64,000 nucleotides of DNA from Eledone cirrhosa. Its lineage: Eukaryota > Mollusca > Cephalopoda > Octopoda > Eledonidae. Positions 36,901-52,290 of the stretch are shown here, piece after piece. The position numbers and the translations under genes were made by a program. Within the stretch, counting starts at the first letter, position 1; every line of letters begins with the position of its first letter. The notes beneath the pieces are model-generated. The model had not been told where the DNA came from, searched no databases, and was given only the letters and a program-made list of their open reading frames with translations. Location of the stretch: NCBI GenBank assembly GCA_964016885.1, contig OZ024742.1, forward strand, positions 363,047,323-363,111,322, given 5' to 3'.

Positions 36901-39900
36901 TATTACACAGACCTACTAACTACACAGCCCTACTAACTACACAGATATACTTACTACACAGACCTACTAACTACACAGATCTACTAACTAGACACACCTG
37001 CTAACTACACAGACCTGCTAACTACACAGACATACTAACTAGACAGACCTACTAACTACACAGATCTACTAACTACACAGACCTGCTAACTACACATACC
37101 TACTAACTACACAGACATGCTAACTACACAGACCTGCTAACTACACAGAACTACAAACTACACAGACCTGCTAACTACACAGATCTACTAACTACACAGA
37201 CCTGCTAACTACACAGATCTACTAACTACACAGACCTGCTAAATACACAGATCTACAATCTACACAGACCTACTAACTACACAGATCTACTAACTACACA
37301 GACCTACTTACTACACAGATCTACTAACTACACAGACCTGCTAACTACACAGATCTATTAACTACACAGACCGACAAACTACACAGAACAATAACTACAC
37401 AGATCAACTAACTACTCAGACCTACTAACTACACAGACCTGCTAACTACACAGACCTACTAACTACACAGACCTCCTAACTACACAGACCTCCTAACTAC
37501 ACAGACCTGCTAACTACATAGACCTACTAACTACACAGATCATCTAACTACACAGACCTACTTACTGCTCAGATCTCCTAACTACACAGACCTGCTATCT
37601 ACACAGACCTACTAATTACACAACCTACTAACTACACAGACCTACTAACTACACAAATCTACTAAATACACAGACGTACTTATTACACAGACCTGCTAAC
37701 TACACAGCCCTACTAACTACACAGATATACTTACTACACAGACCTACTAACTACACAGATCTACTAACTAGACACACCTGCTAACTACACAGACCTGCTA
37801 ACTACGCAGACCTACTAATTTCACAACCTACTAACTACACATACCTGATAACTACACAGACCTGCTAACTACACAGACCTACTAACTACACAGACCTACT
37901 AACTACACAGACCTGCTAACTACACAGACCTACTAACTATACAGATCTACTAACTACACAGATCTACTAACTACACAGACCTGCTAACTACACATACCTA
38001 CTAACTATACAGACATGCTAACTACACGTACCTGCTAACTACACAGACCTAGTAATTACACAGACCTAGTAATTACACAGACCTGCTAACTACACAAACA
38101 TGCTAACTATACAGACCTGCTAACTACACAGACCTACTAACTTGACAGACCTACTAACTACACAGACCTGCTAACTACACAGATCGGCTAACTACACAGA
38201 CCTACTAACTACACAGACCAGCTAACTACATAGATCTACGAACTACACGGAACTACTAATTACACAGACTTACTAACTACACAGGCCTACTAACTACACA
38301 GATCTACTAACTACACAGACTTACCAACTAGACAGACCTGCTAACTACACAGACGCACTAATTACACAGACATGCTAACTACACAGATCTGCTAACTACA
38401 CAGATCTACGAACTACACAGACCTACTAATTACACAGACCTGCTAACTACACAGAGCTGCTAACTACACAGACCTGCTAACTACACAGAGCGACAAACTA
38501 CACAGACCTACTAACTACACAGACCTACTAACTACACACACCTACCAATTACACAGACCTGCTAACTACACAGACATACTAACTATACAGACCTACTAAC
38601 TACAGAGACCTGCTAACTACACATACCTACTAACTACACAGAGCTGCTAACTACACAGACCTGATAACTACACATACCTACTAACTACACACAGCTGCTA
38701 ACTACACATACCTGCTAACTACACAGAACTGCTAACTAGCCAGACTTGTAAACTACACAGACCTGGTAACTACAGAACCTGCTAACTACACAGACCTACT
38801 AACTACACAGAGCTACTAACTACACATACCTGCTAACTACACAGACCTGCTAACTACACAGACCTGCTAACTACACAGACCGAAAACTACACAAACCTAC
38901 TAACTACACAGATCTACTAAATACAAAGACGTACTTATTACACAGACCTACTAACTACACAGCCCTACTAACTACACAGATATACTTACTACACAGACCT
39001 ACTAACTACACAGATCTACTAACTAGACACACCTGCTAACTACACAGACCTGCTAACTACACAGACATACTAACTAGACAGACCTACTAACCACAGAGAT
39101 CTACTAACTACACAGACCTGCTAACTACACATACCTACTAACTACACAGACATGCTAACTACACAGACCTGCTATCTACACAGAACTACAAACTACACAG
39201 ACCTGCTAACTACACAGATCTACTAACTACACAGACCTGCTAACTACACAGATCTACGAACTACAAAGACCTACTAACTACACAGATCTACAAACTACAC
39301 AGACCTGCTAACTACACAGATCTACTAACTACACAGACCTGCTAACTACACAGATCTACTAACTACACAGACCTGCTAAATACACAGATCTACAAACTAC
39401 ACAGACCTACTAACTACACGGATCTACTAACTACACAGACCTACTTACTACACAGATCTACTAACTACACAGACCTGCTAACTACACAGATCTATTAACT
39501 ACACAGACCGACAAACTACACAGACCAATAACTACACAGATCAACTAACTACTCAGACCTACTAACTACACAGACCTGCTAACTACACAGACCTACTAAC
39601 TACAAAGACCTCCTAACTACACAGACCTGATAACTTCACATACCTGCTAACTACACAGACCTACTAACTACACAGATCAACTAACTACACAGACCTGCTA
39701 ACTACACAGACCTACTAATTACACAACCTACTAACTACACAGACCTACTAAGTACACAGATCTACTAAATACACAGACTTACTAATTACACAGACATACT
39801 AACTACACAACCCTACTAACTACACAGATCTACTAACTGGAAAAAAGCCTGCTAACTACACAGACCTGCTAACTACACAGACCTGTTAATTACACATACC

Positions 39901-42900
39901 TGATAACTACACAGTCCTGCTAACTACACAGTCCTACTAACTACACAGACCTACTAACCTCACAGACCTGCTAACTACACAGATCTACTAACTAGACAGA
40001 CCTACTTACTACACAGATCTGGTAACTACACAAACCTGCTAACTACACAGACCTACTAACTACACAGACCTAGTAACTACACAGACCTACTAACTACACA
40101 GATCTACTAACTAAACAGACATAGTAACTACACAGACCTGCTAACTACACAGACCTGCTAACTACACAGACCTGCTAACTACACAGACCTGCTAACTACA
40201 CAGACCTACTAACTTGACAGACCTACTAACTACACAGACCTGCTCACTACACAGACCTGATAACTTCACATACCTGCTAACTACACAGATCGGCTAACTA
40301 CACAGACCTGCTAACTACACAGACCTGCTAACTACACAGATCTACGAACTACACAGACCTACTAATTACACAGACTTACTAACTACACAGACCTACTAAC
40401 TACACAGATCTACTAACTACACAGACTTACCAACTAGACAGACCTGCTAACTACACAGACCTTCTAACTACACAGACATGTTAACACTGACCTGCTAAGT
40501 ACACAGACCTACTAACTATACAGACCTACTAACTGCAGAGACCTGCTAGCTATACAGATCTGCTAACTACACAGACTTGCTAACTACACATACCTACTAA
40601 CTACACAGAGCTGCTAACTACACATACCTGCTAACTACACAGATCGGCAAACTACACAGACCTACTAACTACACAGATGTACTAACTGGAAAAAAACCTG
40701 CTAACTACACAGACCTGCTAACTACACAGACCTGCTAACTACAAAGACCTACTAACTATACAGACCTACTAACTACACAGATCTACTAACTACACAGACC
40801 TGCTAACTACACATACCTACTAACTACACAGACATGCTAACTACACAGACCTGCTAACTACACAGAACTACAAACTACACAGACCTGCTAACTACACAGA
40901 ACTACAAACTACACAGACCTACTAACTACACAGACCTGCTAACTACACAGATCGGCTAACTACACAGACCTACTAACTACACAGACCAGCTAACTACACA
41001 GATCTACGAACTACACAGACCTACTAATTACACAGACTTACTAACTACACAAATCTACTAACTACACAGATCTACTAACTACACAGACTTACCAACTAGA
41101 CAGACCTGCTAACTACACAGACGCACTAATTACACAGACATGCTAACTACACAGATCTGCTAACCACACAGATCTACGAACTACACAGACCTACTAACTA
41201 CACAGACCTACTAATTACACAGACCTGCTAACTACACAGAGTTGCTAACTACACAGACCTGCTAACTACAAAGAGCGACAAACTACACAGACCTACTAAC
41301 TACACAGACCTACTAACTACACACACCTACTAATTACACAGACCTGCTAACTACACAGACATACTAACTATACAGACCTACTAACTACAGAGACCTGCTA
41401 ACTACACATACCTACTAACTACACAGAGCTGCTAACTACACAGACCTGATAACTACACATACCTACTAACTACACAGAGCTGCTAACTACACATACCTGC
41501 TAACTACGCAGAACTGCTAACTAGCCAGACTTGTAAACTACACAGACCTGATAACTACAGAACCTGCTAACTACACAGACCTACTAACTACACAGACCTA
41601 CTAACTACACATACCTGCTAACTACACAGACCTGCTAACTACACAGACCTGCTAACTACACAGACCGAAAACTACACAGACCTACTAACTACATAGATCT
41701 ACTAAATACAAAGACGTACTTATTACACAGACCTACTAACTACACAGCCCTACTAACTACACAGATATACTTACTACACAGACCTACTAACTACACAGAT
41801 CTACTAACTAGACACACCTGCTAACTACACAGACCTGCTAACTACACAGACATACTAACTAGACAGACCTACTAACTACACAGATCTACTAACTACACAG
41901 ACCTGCTAACTACACATACCTACTAACTACACAGACATGCTAACTACACAGACCTGCTAACTACACAGAACTACAAACTACACAGACCTGCTAACTACAC
42001 AGATCTACTAACTACACAGACCTGCTAACTACACAGATCTACGAACTACAAAGACCTACTAACTACACAGATCTACTAACTACACAGACCTGCTAACTAC
42101 ACAGATCTACTAACTACACAGACCTGCTAACTACACAGATCTACTAACTACACAGACCTGCTAAATACACAGATCTACAAACTACACAGACCTACTAACT
42201 ACACAGAGCTACTAACTACACAGACCTACTTACTACACAGATCTACTAACTACACAGACCTGCTAACTACACAGATCTATTAACTACACAGACCGACAAA
42301 CTACACAGAACAATAACTACACAGATCAACTAACTACTCAGACCTACTAACTACACAGACCTGCTAACTACACAGACCTACTAACTACACAGACCTCCTA
42401 ACTACACAGACCTGCTAACTACATAGACCTACTAACTACACAGATCATCTAACTACACAGACCTACTTACTGCTCAGATCTCCTAACTACACAGACCTGC
42501 TATCTACACAGACCTACTAATTACACAACCTACTAACTACACAGACCTACTAACTACACAAATCTACTAAATACACAGACGTACTTATTACACAGACCTG
42601 CTAACTACACAGCCCTGCTAACTACACAGATATACTTACTACACAGACCTACTAACTACACAGATCTACTAACTAGACACACCTGCTAACTACACAGACC
42701 TGCTAACTACGCAGACCTACTAATTTCACAACCTACTAACTACACATACCTGATAACTACACAGACCTGCTAACTACACAGACCTACTAACTACACAGAC
42801 CTACTAACTACACAGACCTGCTAACTACACAGACCTACTAACTATACAGATCTACTAACTACACAGATCTACTAACTACACAGACCTGCTAACTACACAT

Positions 42901-45900
42901 ACCTACTAACTACACAGACATGCTAACTACACGTACCTGCTAACTACACAGACCTAGTAATTACACAGACCTAGTAATTACACAGACCTGCTAACTACAC
43001 AAACATGCTAACTATACAGACCTGCTAACTACACAGACCTACTAACTTGACAGACCTACTAACTACACAGACCTGCTAACTACACAGATCGGCTAACTAC
43101 ACAGACCTACTAACTACACAGACCAGCTAACTACACAGATCTACGAACTACACAGACCTACTAATTACACAGACTTACTAACTACACAGACCTACTAACT
43201 ACACAGATCTACTAACTACACAGACTTACCAACTAGACACACCTGCTAACTACACAGACGCACTAATTACACAGACATGCTAACTACACAGATCTGCTAA
43301 CTACACAGATCTACGAACTACACAGACCTACTAACTACACAGACCTACTAATTACACAGACCTGCTAACTACACAGAGCTGCTAACTACACAGACCTGCT
43401 AACTACACAGAGCGACAAACTACACAGACCTACTAACTACACAGACCTACTAACTACACACACCTACTAATTACACAGACCTGCTAACTACACAGACATA
43501 CTAACTATACAGACCTACTAACTACAGAGACCTGCTAACTACACATACCTACTAACTACACAGAGCTGCTAACTACACAGACCTGATAACTACACATACC
43601 TACTAACTACACAGAGCTGCTAACTACACATACCTGCTAACTACGCAGAACTGCTAACTAGCCAGACTTGTAAACTACACAGACCTGATAACTACAGAAC
43701 CTGCTAACTACACAGACCTACTAACTACACAGACCTACTAACTACACATACCTGCTAACTACACAGACCTGCTAACTACACAGACCTGCTAACTACACAG
43801 ACCGAAAACTACACAGACCTACTAACTACACAGATCTACTAAATACAAAGACGTACTTATTACACAGACCTACTAACTACACAGCCCTACTAACTACACA
43901 GATATACTTACTACACAGACCTACTAACTACACAGATCTACTAACTAGACACACCTGCTAACTACACAGACCTGCTAACTACACAGACATACTAACTAGA
44001 CAGACCTACTAACTACACAGATCTACTAAATACACAGACTTACTAATTACACAGACATACTAACTACACAACCCTACTAACTACACAGATCTACTAACTG
44101 GAAAAAAGCCTGCTAACTACACAGACCTGCTAACTACACAGACCTGTTAATTACACATACCTGATAACTACACAGTCCTGCTAACTACACAGTCCTACTA
44201 ACTACACAGACCTACTAACTACACAGACCTGCTAACTACACAGATCTACTAACTAGACAGACCTACTTACTACACAGATCTGGTAACTACACAAACCTGC
44301 TAACTACACAGACCTACTAACTACACAGACCTACTAACTCCACAGATCTACTAACTAAACAGACATAGTAACTACACAGACCTGCTAACTACACAGACCT
44401 GCTAACTACACAGACCTGCTAACTACACAGACCTGCTAACTACACAGACCTACTAACTTGACAGACCTACTAACTACACAGACCTGCTCACTACACAGAC
44501 CTGATAACTTCACATACCTGCTAACTACACAGATCGGCTAACTACACAGACCTGCTAACTACACAGACCTGCTAACTACACAGACTTACCAACTAGACAG
44601 ACCTGCTAACTACACAGACCTTCTAACTACACAGACATGTTAACACTGACCTGCTAACTACACATACCTGCTAACTACACAGATCGGCAAACTACACAGA
44701 CCTACTAACTACACAGATGTACTAACTGGAAAAAAACCTGCTAACTACACAGACCTGCTAACTACACAGACCTGTTAATTACACATACCTGATAACTACA
44801 CAGACCTACTAACTACACAGATCTACTAACTAGACACACCTGCTAACTACACAGACCTGCTAACTACACAGACCTACTAACTATACAGATCTACTAACTA
44901 CACAGATCTACTAACTACACAGACCTGCTAACTACACATACCTACTAACTACACAGACATGCTAACTACACAGACCTGCTAACTACACAGAACTACAAAC
45001 TACACAGACCTGCTAACTACACAGAACTACAAACTACACAGACCTACTAACTACACAGACCTGCTAACTACACAGATCGGCTAACTACACAGACCTACTA
45101 ACTACACAGACCAGCTAACTACACAGATCTACGAACTACACAGACCTACTAATTACACAGACTTACTAACTACACAAATCTACTAACTACACAGATCTAC
45201 TAACTACACAGACTTACCAACTAGACAGACCTGCTAACTACACAGACGCACTAATTACACAGACATGCTAACTACACAGATCTGCTAACTACACAGATCT
45301 ACGAACTACACAGACCTACTAACTACACAGACCTACTAATTACACAGACCTGCTAACTACACAGACCTGCTAACTACACAGAGCGACAAACTACACAGAC
45401 CTACTAACTACACAGACCTACTAACTACACACACCTACTAATTACACAGACCTGCTAACTACACAGACATACTAACTATACAGACCTACTAACTACAGAG
45501 ACCTGCTAACTACACATACCTACTAACTACACAGAGCTGCTAACTACACAGACCTGATAACTACACATACCTACTAACTACACAGAGCTGCTAACTACAC
45601 ATACCTGCTAACTACGCAGAACTGCTAACTAGCCAGACTTGTAAACTACACAGACATGATAACTACAGAACCTGCTAACTACACAGACCTACTAACTACA
45701 CAGACCTACTAACTACACATACCTGCTAACTACACAGACCTGCTAACTACACAGACCTGCTAACTACACAGACCGAAAACTACAAAGACCTACTAACTAC
45801 ACAGATCTACTAACTACAGAGACCTGCTAACTACACAGATCTACTAACTACACAGACCTGCTAAATACACAGATCTACAAACTACACAGACCTACTAACT

Positions 45901-46340
45901 ACACAGGTCTACTAACTACACAGACCTACTTACTACACAGATCTACTAACTAGACAGAACTGCTAACTACAAAGATCTATTAACTACACAGACCGACAAA
46001 CTACACAGACCAATAACTACACAGATCAACTAACTACACAGACCTCCTAACTACACAGACCTGATAACTTCACATACCTGCTAACTACACAGATCAACTA
46101 ACTACACAGACCTACTAACTACTCAGATCTCCTAACTACACAGACCTGCTAACTACACAGACCTACTAATTACACAACCTACTAACTACACAGACCTACT
46201 AAGTACACAGATCTACTAAATACACAGACTTACTAATTACACAGACATACTAACTACACAACCCTACTAACTACACACATATACTTACTACACAGACCTA
46301 CTAACTACACAGATCTACTAACTGGAAAAAAGCCTGCTAA
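33961..46340. repeat. Higher-order repeat core of the satellite
   Basis: Variant monomers recur as landmarks. 'ctagccagacttgtaaac' is at 34,546, 36,701, 38,736, 41,521, 43,658 and 45,629 (spacings 2,155, 2,035, 2,785, 2,137 and 1,971). A double 'ctagtaattacacagac' is at 33,961, 35,996, 38,049 and 42,954. An insertion variant 'ctggaaaaaa' is at 39,837, 40,686, 44,098, 44,726 and 46,322. Text between landmarks is nearly identical between units, so the units are recent duplicates. The spacing is not an exact multiple of 17 because of indels and rearranged subunits. Confidence 0.9.
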
Positions 46341-48059
46341 CTACACAGACCTGCTAACTACACAGACCTGTTAATTACACATACCTGATAACTACACATA
46401 TCTGCTAACTACACAGTCCTACTAACTACACAGACCTACTAACTACACAGACCTGCTAACTACACAGATCTACTAACTAGACAGACCTACTTACTACACA
46501 GATCTGGTAACTACACATACCTCCTAACTACACAGACCTGCTAACTACACAGATCTACTAACTACACAGACCTACTAACTACTCAGACGTACTAACAATA
46601 CAGACCTGCTAACTACACAGACCTAGTAACTACACAGAACTGCTAACTACACAGACCTACTAACTACACAGACCTAGTAACTACACAGACCTACTAACTA
46701 CACAGATTTACTAACTAAACAGACATAGTAACTACACAGACCTGCTAACTACACAGACCTGCTAACTACACAGACATACTAACTACACAGCCCTACTAAC
46801 TACACAGACCTGCTAACTACACAGACCTGCTAACTACACAGACCTGATAACTTCACATACCTGCTAACTACACAGATCGGAAAACTACACAGACCTACTA
46901 TCTACACAGACCTACTAACTACGCAGACCTTCTAACTACACAGACCTACTAACTACACAGACCTGCTAACTACACAGACCTGCTAACTACACAGACCTGC
47001 TAACTACACAGACCTACAAACTACACATACCTACTAACTACACAGATCAACTAACTACACAGACCTACTAACTACTCAAATCTTCTAACTACACAGACCT
47101 ACTAACTACACAGACCTATTAACTACACAGTCCTGCTAACTACACAGACCTGCTAAATACACAGACCTACAAACTACACAGACCTGCTAACTACACAGCC
47201 CTACTAATTACACAGACCTACTAACTACACGGACCTGCTAACTACACAGATCTACAAATTACACAGACCTACTAACTACACAGCCCTACTAACTACACAT
47301 ATATACTAACTACACATATCTGCTAACTACACAGACCTACTAACTACAAAAACCTACTAACTACACAGACCTGCTAACTACACAGATCTACTAAGTACAC
47401 AGACCTGCTAACTACACAGACCTACTAAGTACACAGATCTATTAACTACACAGACCTATAAAATACACAGACATACTAACTACACAGATCTACTAACTAC
47501 ACAGATCTGCTAACTACACAGACCTACTAACTACAGAGACCTGCTAACGACATAGACCTATAAACTTGACAGACCTGCTAACTACACAGACATGCTAAGT
47601 TTACAGATCTACTAACTACACAGACCTACTAACTACAAAGACATACTAACTACAGAGACCTGATAACGACACAGACCTACCACCTACACGGATCTACTAA
47701 CTACACAGACTTGCTAACTACACAGACCTACTAAGTACACAGATCTATTAACTACACAGACCCGCTAACTACACAGATCTGCTAACTACACAGACCTGCT
47801 AACTACACAGACCTACTAACTACACAGATCTACTAACTACACAGACCTACTAACTACAAAGACATACTAACTACAGAGACCTGCTAACGACACAGACCTA
47901 CTAATTACACGTACCTACTACCTACACAGACCTGAAAACTACACATACCTGCTAACTACACAGACCAACTAATTACACAGACCAGCTAACTACATAGATC
48001 TACTAACTACAAAGTTCTACTAACTACACAGACCTGCTAACTACACAGACCTGCTAACT

Positions 48060-51000
48060 ACACAGACCTACTAACTACACATACCTACTAACAACACATC
48101 CCTACTAACTACACAGACCTACTAACTACATAGACCTGCTATCTACACAGACCTACTAACTACACAGATCTGCTATCCACACAGACCTACTAACTACACA
48201 GACCAGATAATTACACATGTATTCTAACTACACAGATCTACTAACTACACAGCCCTACTAACTGCACAGACCTGCTAAGTACACAGACCTGTTAACCCTG
48301 ACCTGCTAAGTACACAGACCTACTAATTACACAGACCTAGTAACTACACAGATCTACTAACTACACAGACTTACTAACTACACAGACCTGCTAACTACAC
48401 AGACCTGCTAACTACACAGATCTACAAAGTACACATACCTACTAACTACACAGATCTACTAACTACACAGATCTACTAACTACACAGACCTGCTAACTAC
48501 ACAGATCTACAAAGTACACAGCCCTACTAACTACACATACCTACTAACTGCACATACCTGCTAACTACACAGACCTGCTAACTACACAGACCTGCTAACT
48601 ACACAGACCAACTAACTTGATAGACCTACTAACTACACAGACCTACTAACTACACAGACCTCCTAACTACACAGACCTGATAACTTCACATACCTGATAA
48701 CTACACAGATCTACTAACTACACAGACCTGCTAACTACATAGATCTACAAAGTACACAGATCTACTAACTACACAGACCTACTAACTACACATACCTACT
48801 AACTACACAGACCTGCTAACTACAGAGACCTGCTAACTACACAGAGCTGCTAAGTACACAGACCTACAAACTAAACATACCTACTAACTACACCGACCTG
48901 CTAACTACACAGCCCTACTAAGTACACAGATCTATTAACTACACAGACCTATAAAATACACAGACATACTAACTACACAGATCTACTAACTACACAGATC
49001 TGCTAACTACACAGACCTACTAACTACAGAGATCTGCTAACGACACAGACCTATAAACTTGACAGACCTGCTAACTACACAGACATGCTAAGTTTACAGA
49101 TCTACTAACTACACAGACCTACTAACTACAAAGACATACTAACTACAGAGACCTGCTAACGACACAGACCTACTAATTACACGTACCTACTACCTACACA
49201 GACCTGAAAACTACACAGACCTGCTAACTACACAGACCAACTAATTACACAGACCAGCTAACTACATAGATCTACTAACTACACAGATCTACTACCTACA
49301 CAGACCTACAAACTACACAGACCTGCTAACTACACAGACCTGCTAACTACACAGACCTGCTAACTACATAGACCTGCTAACTACACAGACATACTAACTA
49401 CAGATAACTACTAACTGCACGGACCTACTAACTCCACAGACCTGCTAACTACACAGACCTACTAACTACACAGACCTGCTAACTAAAAAGACCTGCTAAC
49501 TACACATACCTACTAACTACACAGACCTGCTAACTAAACAGACCCGCTAACTACACAGACCTACTAAATACACAGAGCTATTATTTACACAGACTTACTT
49601 ACTACACAGGCCTGCTAACTACACAGACCTACTAATTACACAGACCTACTAACTACACAGCCCTACTAACTACACAAACCTGCTAACTACACAGCCCTGC
49701 TAACTACACAAACCTGCTAACTACACAGCCCTGCTAACTACACAGACCTGCTAACTACAGAGTACAACAAACTACACAGACCTACTAACTACTCAGATCT
49801 CCTAACTACACAGACCTGCTAAATACACAGACCTGCTAACTACACAGAGCTACTAACTTGACAGACCAACTACCTACACAGACCTGCTAACTACACAGAC
49901 CTAACTACACGGACCTGATAACTTCACATCTCTGCTAACTACACAGACCTACTATCTACACAGACCTGCTAACTACACAGACCTTCTAACTACACAGATC
50001 TACTAACTACACAGAGCTACTAACTACACAGACCTGCTAACTACACAGACCTCCTAACAACACAGACCTGCTAACTACACAGCCCTTCTAATTACACAGA
50101 CCTACTAACTACACAGACCTACTAACTACACAGACCTACTAACTACACAGATCTACTAACTACACAGACTTACTAACTACACAGGCCTGCTAACTACACA
50201 GATGTGCTAACTACACAGACGTGTTAACACTGACCTGCTAAGTACACAGACCTACTAATTATAGATCTACTAACTACACAGATCTGCTAACTACACAAAC
50301 CTGCTAACTACACAGACGTGTTAACACTAACCTGCTAACTACACAGACCTACTAATTACACAGACCTACTAACTACACAGACCTACTAACTTGACAGACC
50401 TACTAACTACACAGATCTACTAACTACACAGACCTACTAACTACACAGACCGGATAATTACACGTACCTACTACCTACACAGATCTGCTAACTATACAGA
50501 CCTACAAACTACAGATAACTACTAACTACACAGATCTACTAACTACACAGACCTACTAACTACAGATAACTACTAACTACACAGACCTACTAACTACACA
50601 GATCTACTAACTACAGATAACTACTAACTACACAGACCTACTAACTACACAGACCTACTAATTACAGAGAACTGCTAACTACACAGACCTACTAATTACA
50701 CAGACCTACTAACTAAACAGCCCTACTAACTACACATATATACTAACTACACAGACTTGCTAACTACACAGACCTGTTAACTACACATACCTGCTAACTA
50801 CACAGACCTGCTAACTACACGGACCTACTAACTACACAAACCTACTAACTACACAGACCAGCTAATTACACAGACCTGATAACTTCACAGACCTACTAAC
50901 TACACAAATCTGCTAACTATACATACCTGCTAATTACACAGACCTGATAACTTCACATACCTGCTAACTACACAGACCTGCTAACAAAACAGACCTACTA

Positions 51001-52290
51001 ACTACACAGAACTATAAACTACACATAACTAACTAACTACAAAGACCTACTAACTACACATATCTACTAACTACACAGTCCTACTAACTACACAAACCTG
51101 CTACGTTTACAGACCTACTAACTACACAGACCTGCTAACTACACAGACCTACTAAGTACACAGATCTGCTAACTACACAGACCTACTAACTACACAAACC
51201 TGCTACGTTTACAGACCTACTAACTACACAGACCTGCTCACTACACGGACCTACTAACTACACAGACCTGCTACGTTTACAGACCTACTAACTACAAAGA
51301 CATACTGACTAGAGAGACCTGCTAACTCCACAGACCTACTAACTACACATACCTACTAACTACAAAGTTCTACTAACTACACAGACCTGCTAACTACACA
51401 GACCTGCTAACTACACAGACCTACTAACTACACATACCTACTAACAACACATCCCTACTAACTACACAGACCTACTAACTACATAGACCTGCTATCTACA
51501 CAGACCTACTAACTACACAGATCTGCTAACCACACAGACCTACTAACTACACAGACCAGATAATTACACATGTATTCTAACTACACAGACCTACTAACTA
51601 CACAGCCCTACTAACTGCACAGACCTGCTAAGTACACAGACCTGTTAACCCTGACCTGCTAAGTACACAGACCTACTAATTACACAGACCTAGTAACTAC
51701 ACAGATCTACTAACTACACAGACTTACTAACTACACAGACCTGCTAACTACACAGACCTGCTAACTACACAGATCTACAAAGTACACATACCTACTAACT
51801 ACACAGATCTACTAACTACACAGATCTACTAACTACACAGACCTGCTAACTACACAGATCTACAAAGTACACAGCCCTACTAACTACACATACCTACTAA
51901 CTGCACAGACCTGCTAACTACACAGACCTGCTAACTACACAGACCTGCTAACTACACAGACCAACTAACTTGATAGACCTACTAACTACACAGACCTGCT
52001 AACTACACCGACCTCCTAACTACACAGACCTGATAACTTCACATACCTGATAACTACACAGATCTACTAACTACACAGACCTGCTAACTACATAGATCTA
52101 CAAAGTACACAGATCTACTAACTACACAGACCTACTAACTACACATACCCACTAACTACACAGACCTGCTAACTACAGAGACCTGCTAACTACACAGAGC
52201 TGCTAAGTACACAGACCTACAAACTAAACATACCTACTAACTACACCGACCTGCTAACTACACAGCCCTACTAATTACACAGACCTACTA
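48060..52290. repeat. 3.35-kb-offset segmental duplication within the satellite
   Basis: A segment of at least 800 bp at about 48,060-48,900 reappears at about 51,410-52,255. Markers are 'acaacacatccctacta' at 48,091 and 51,444, and 'ccaactaacttgatagacc' at about 48,608 and 51,961. A second pair of duplicates, about 1.5 kb apart, lies at 47,430-47,700 and 48,930-49,200. Confidence 0.85.
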
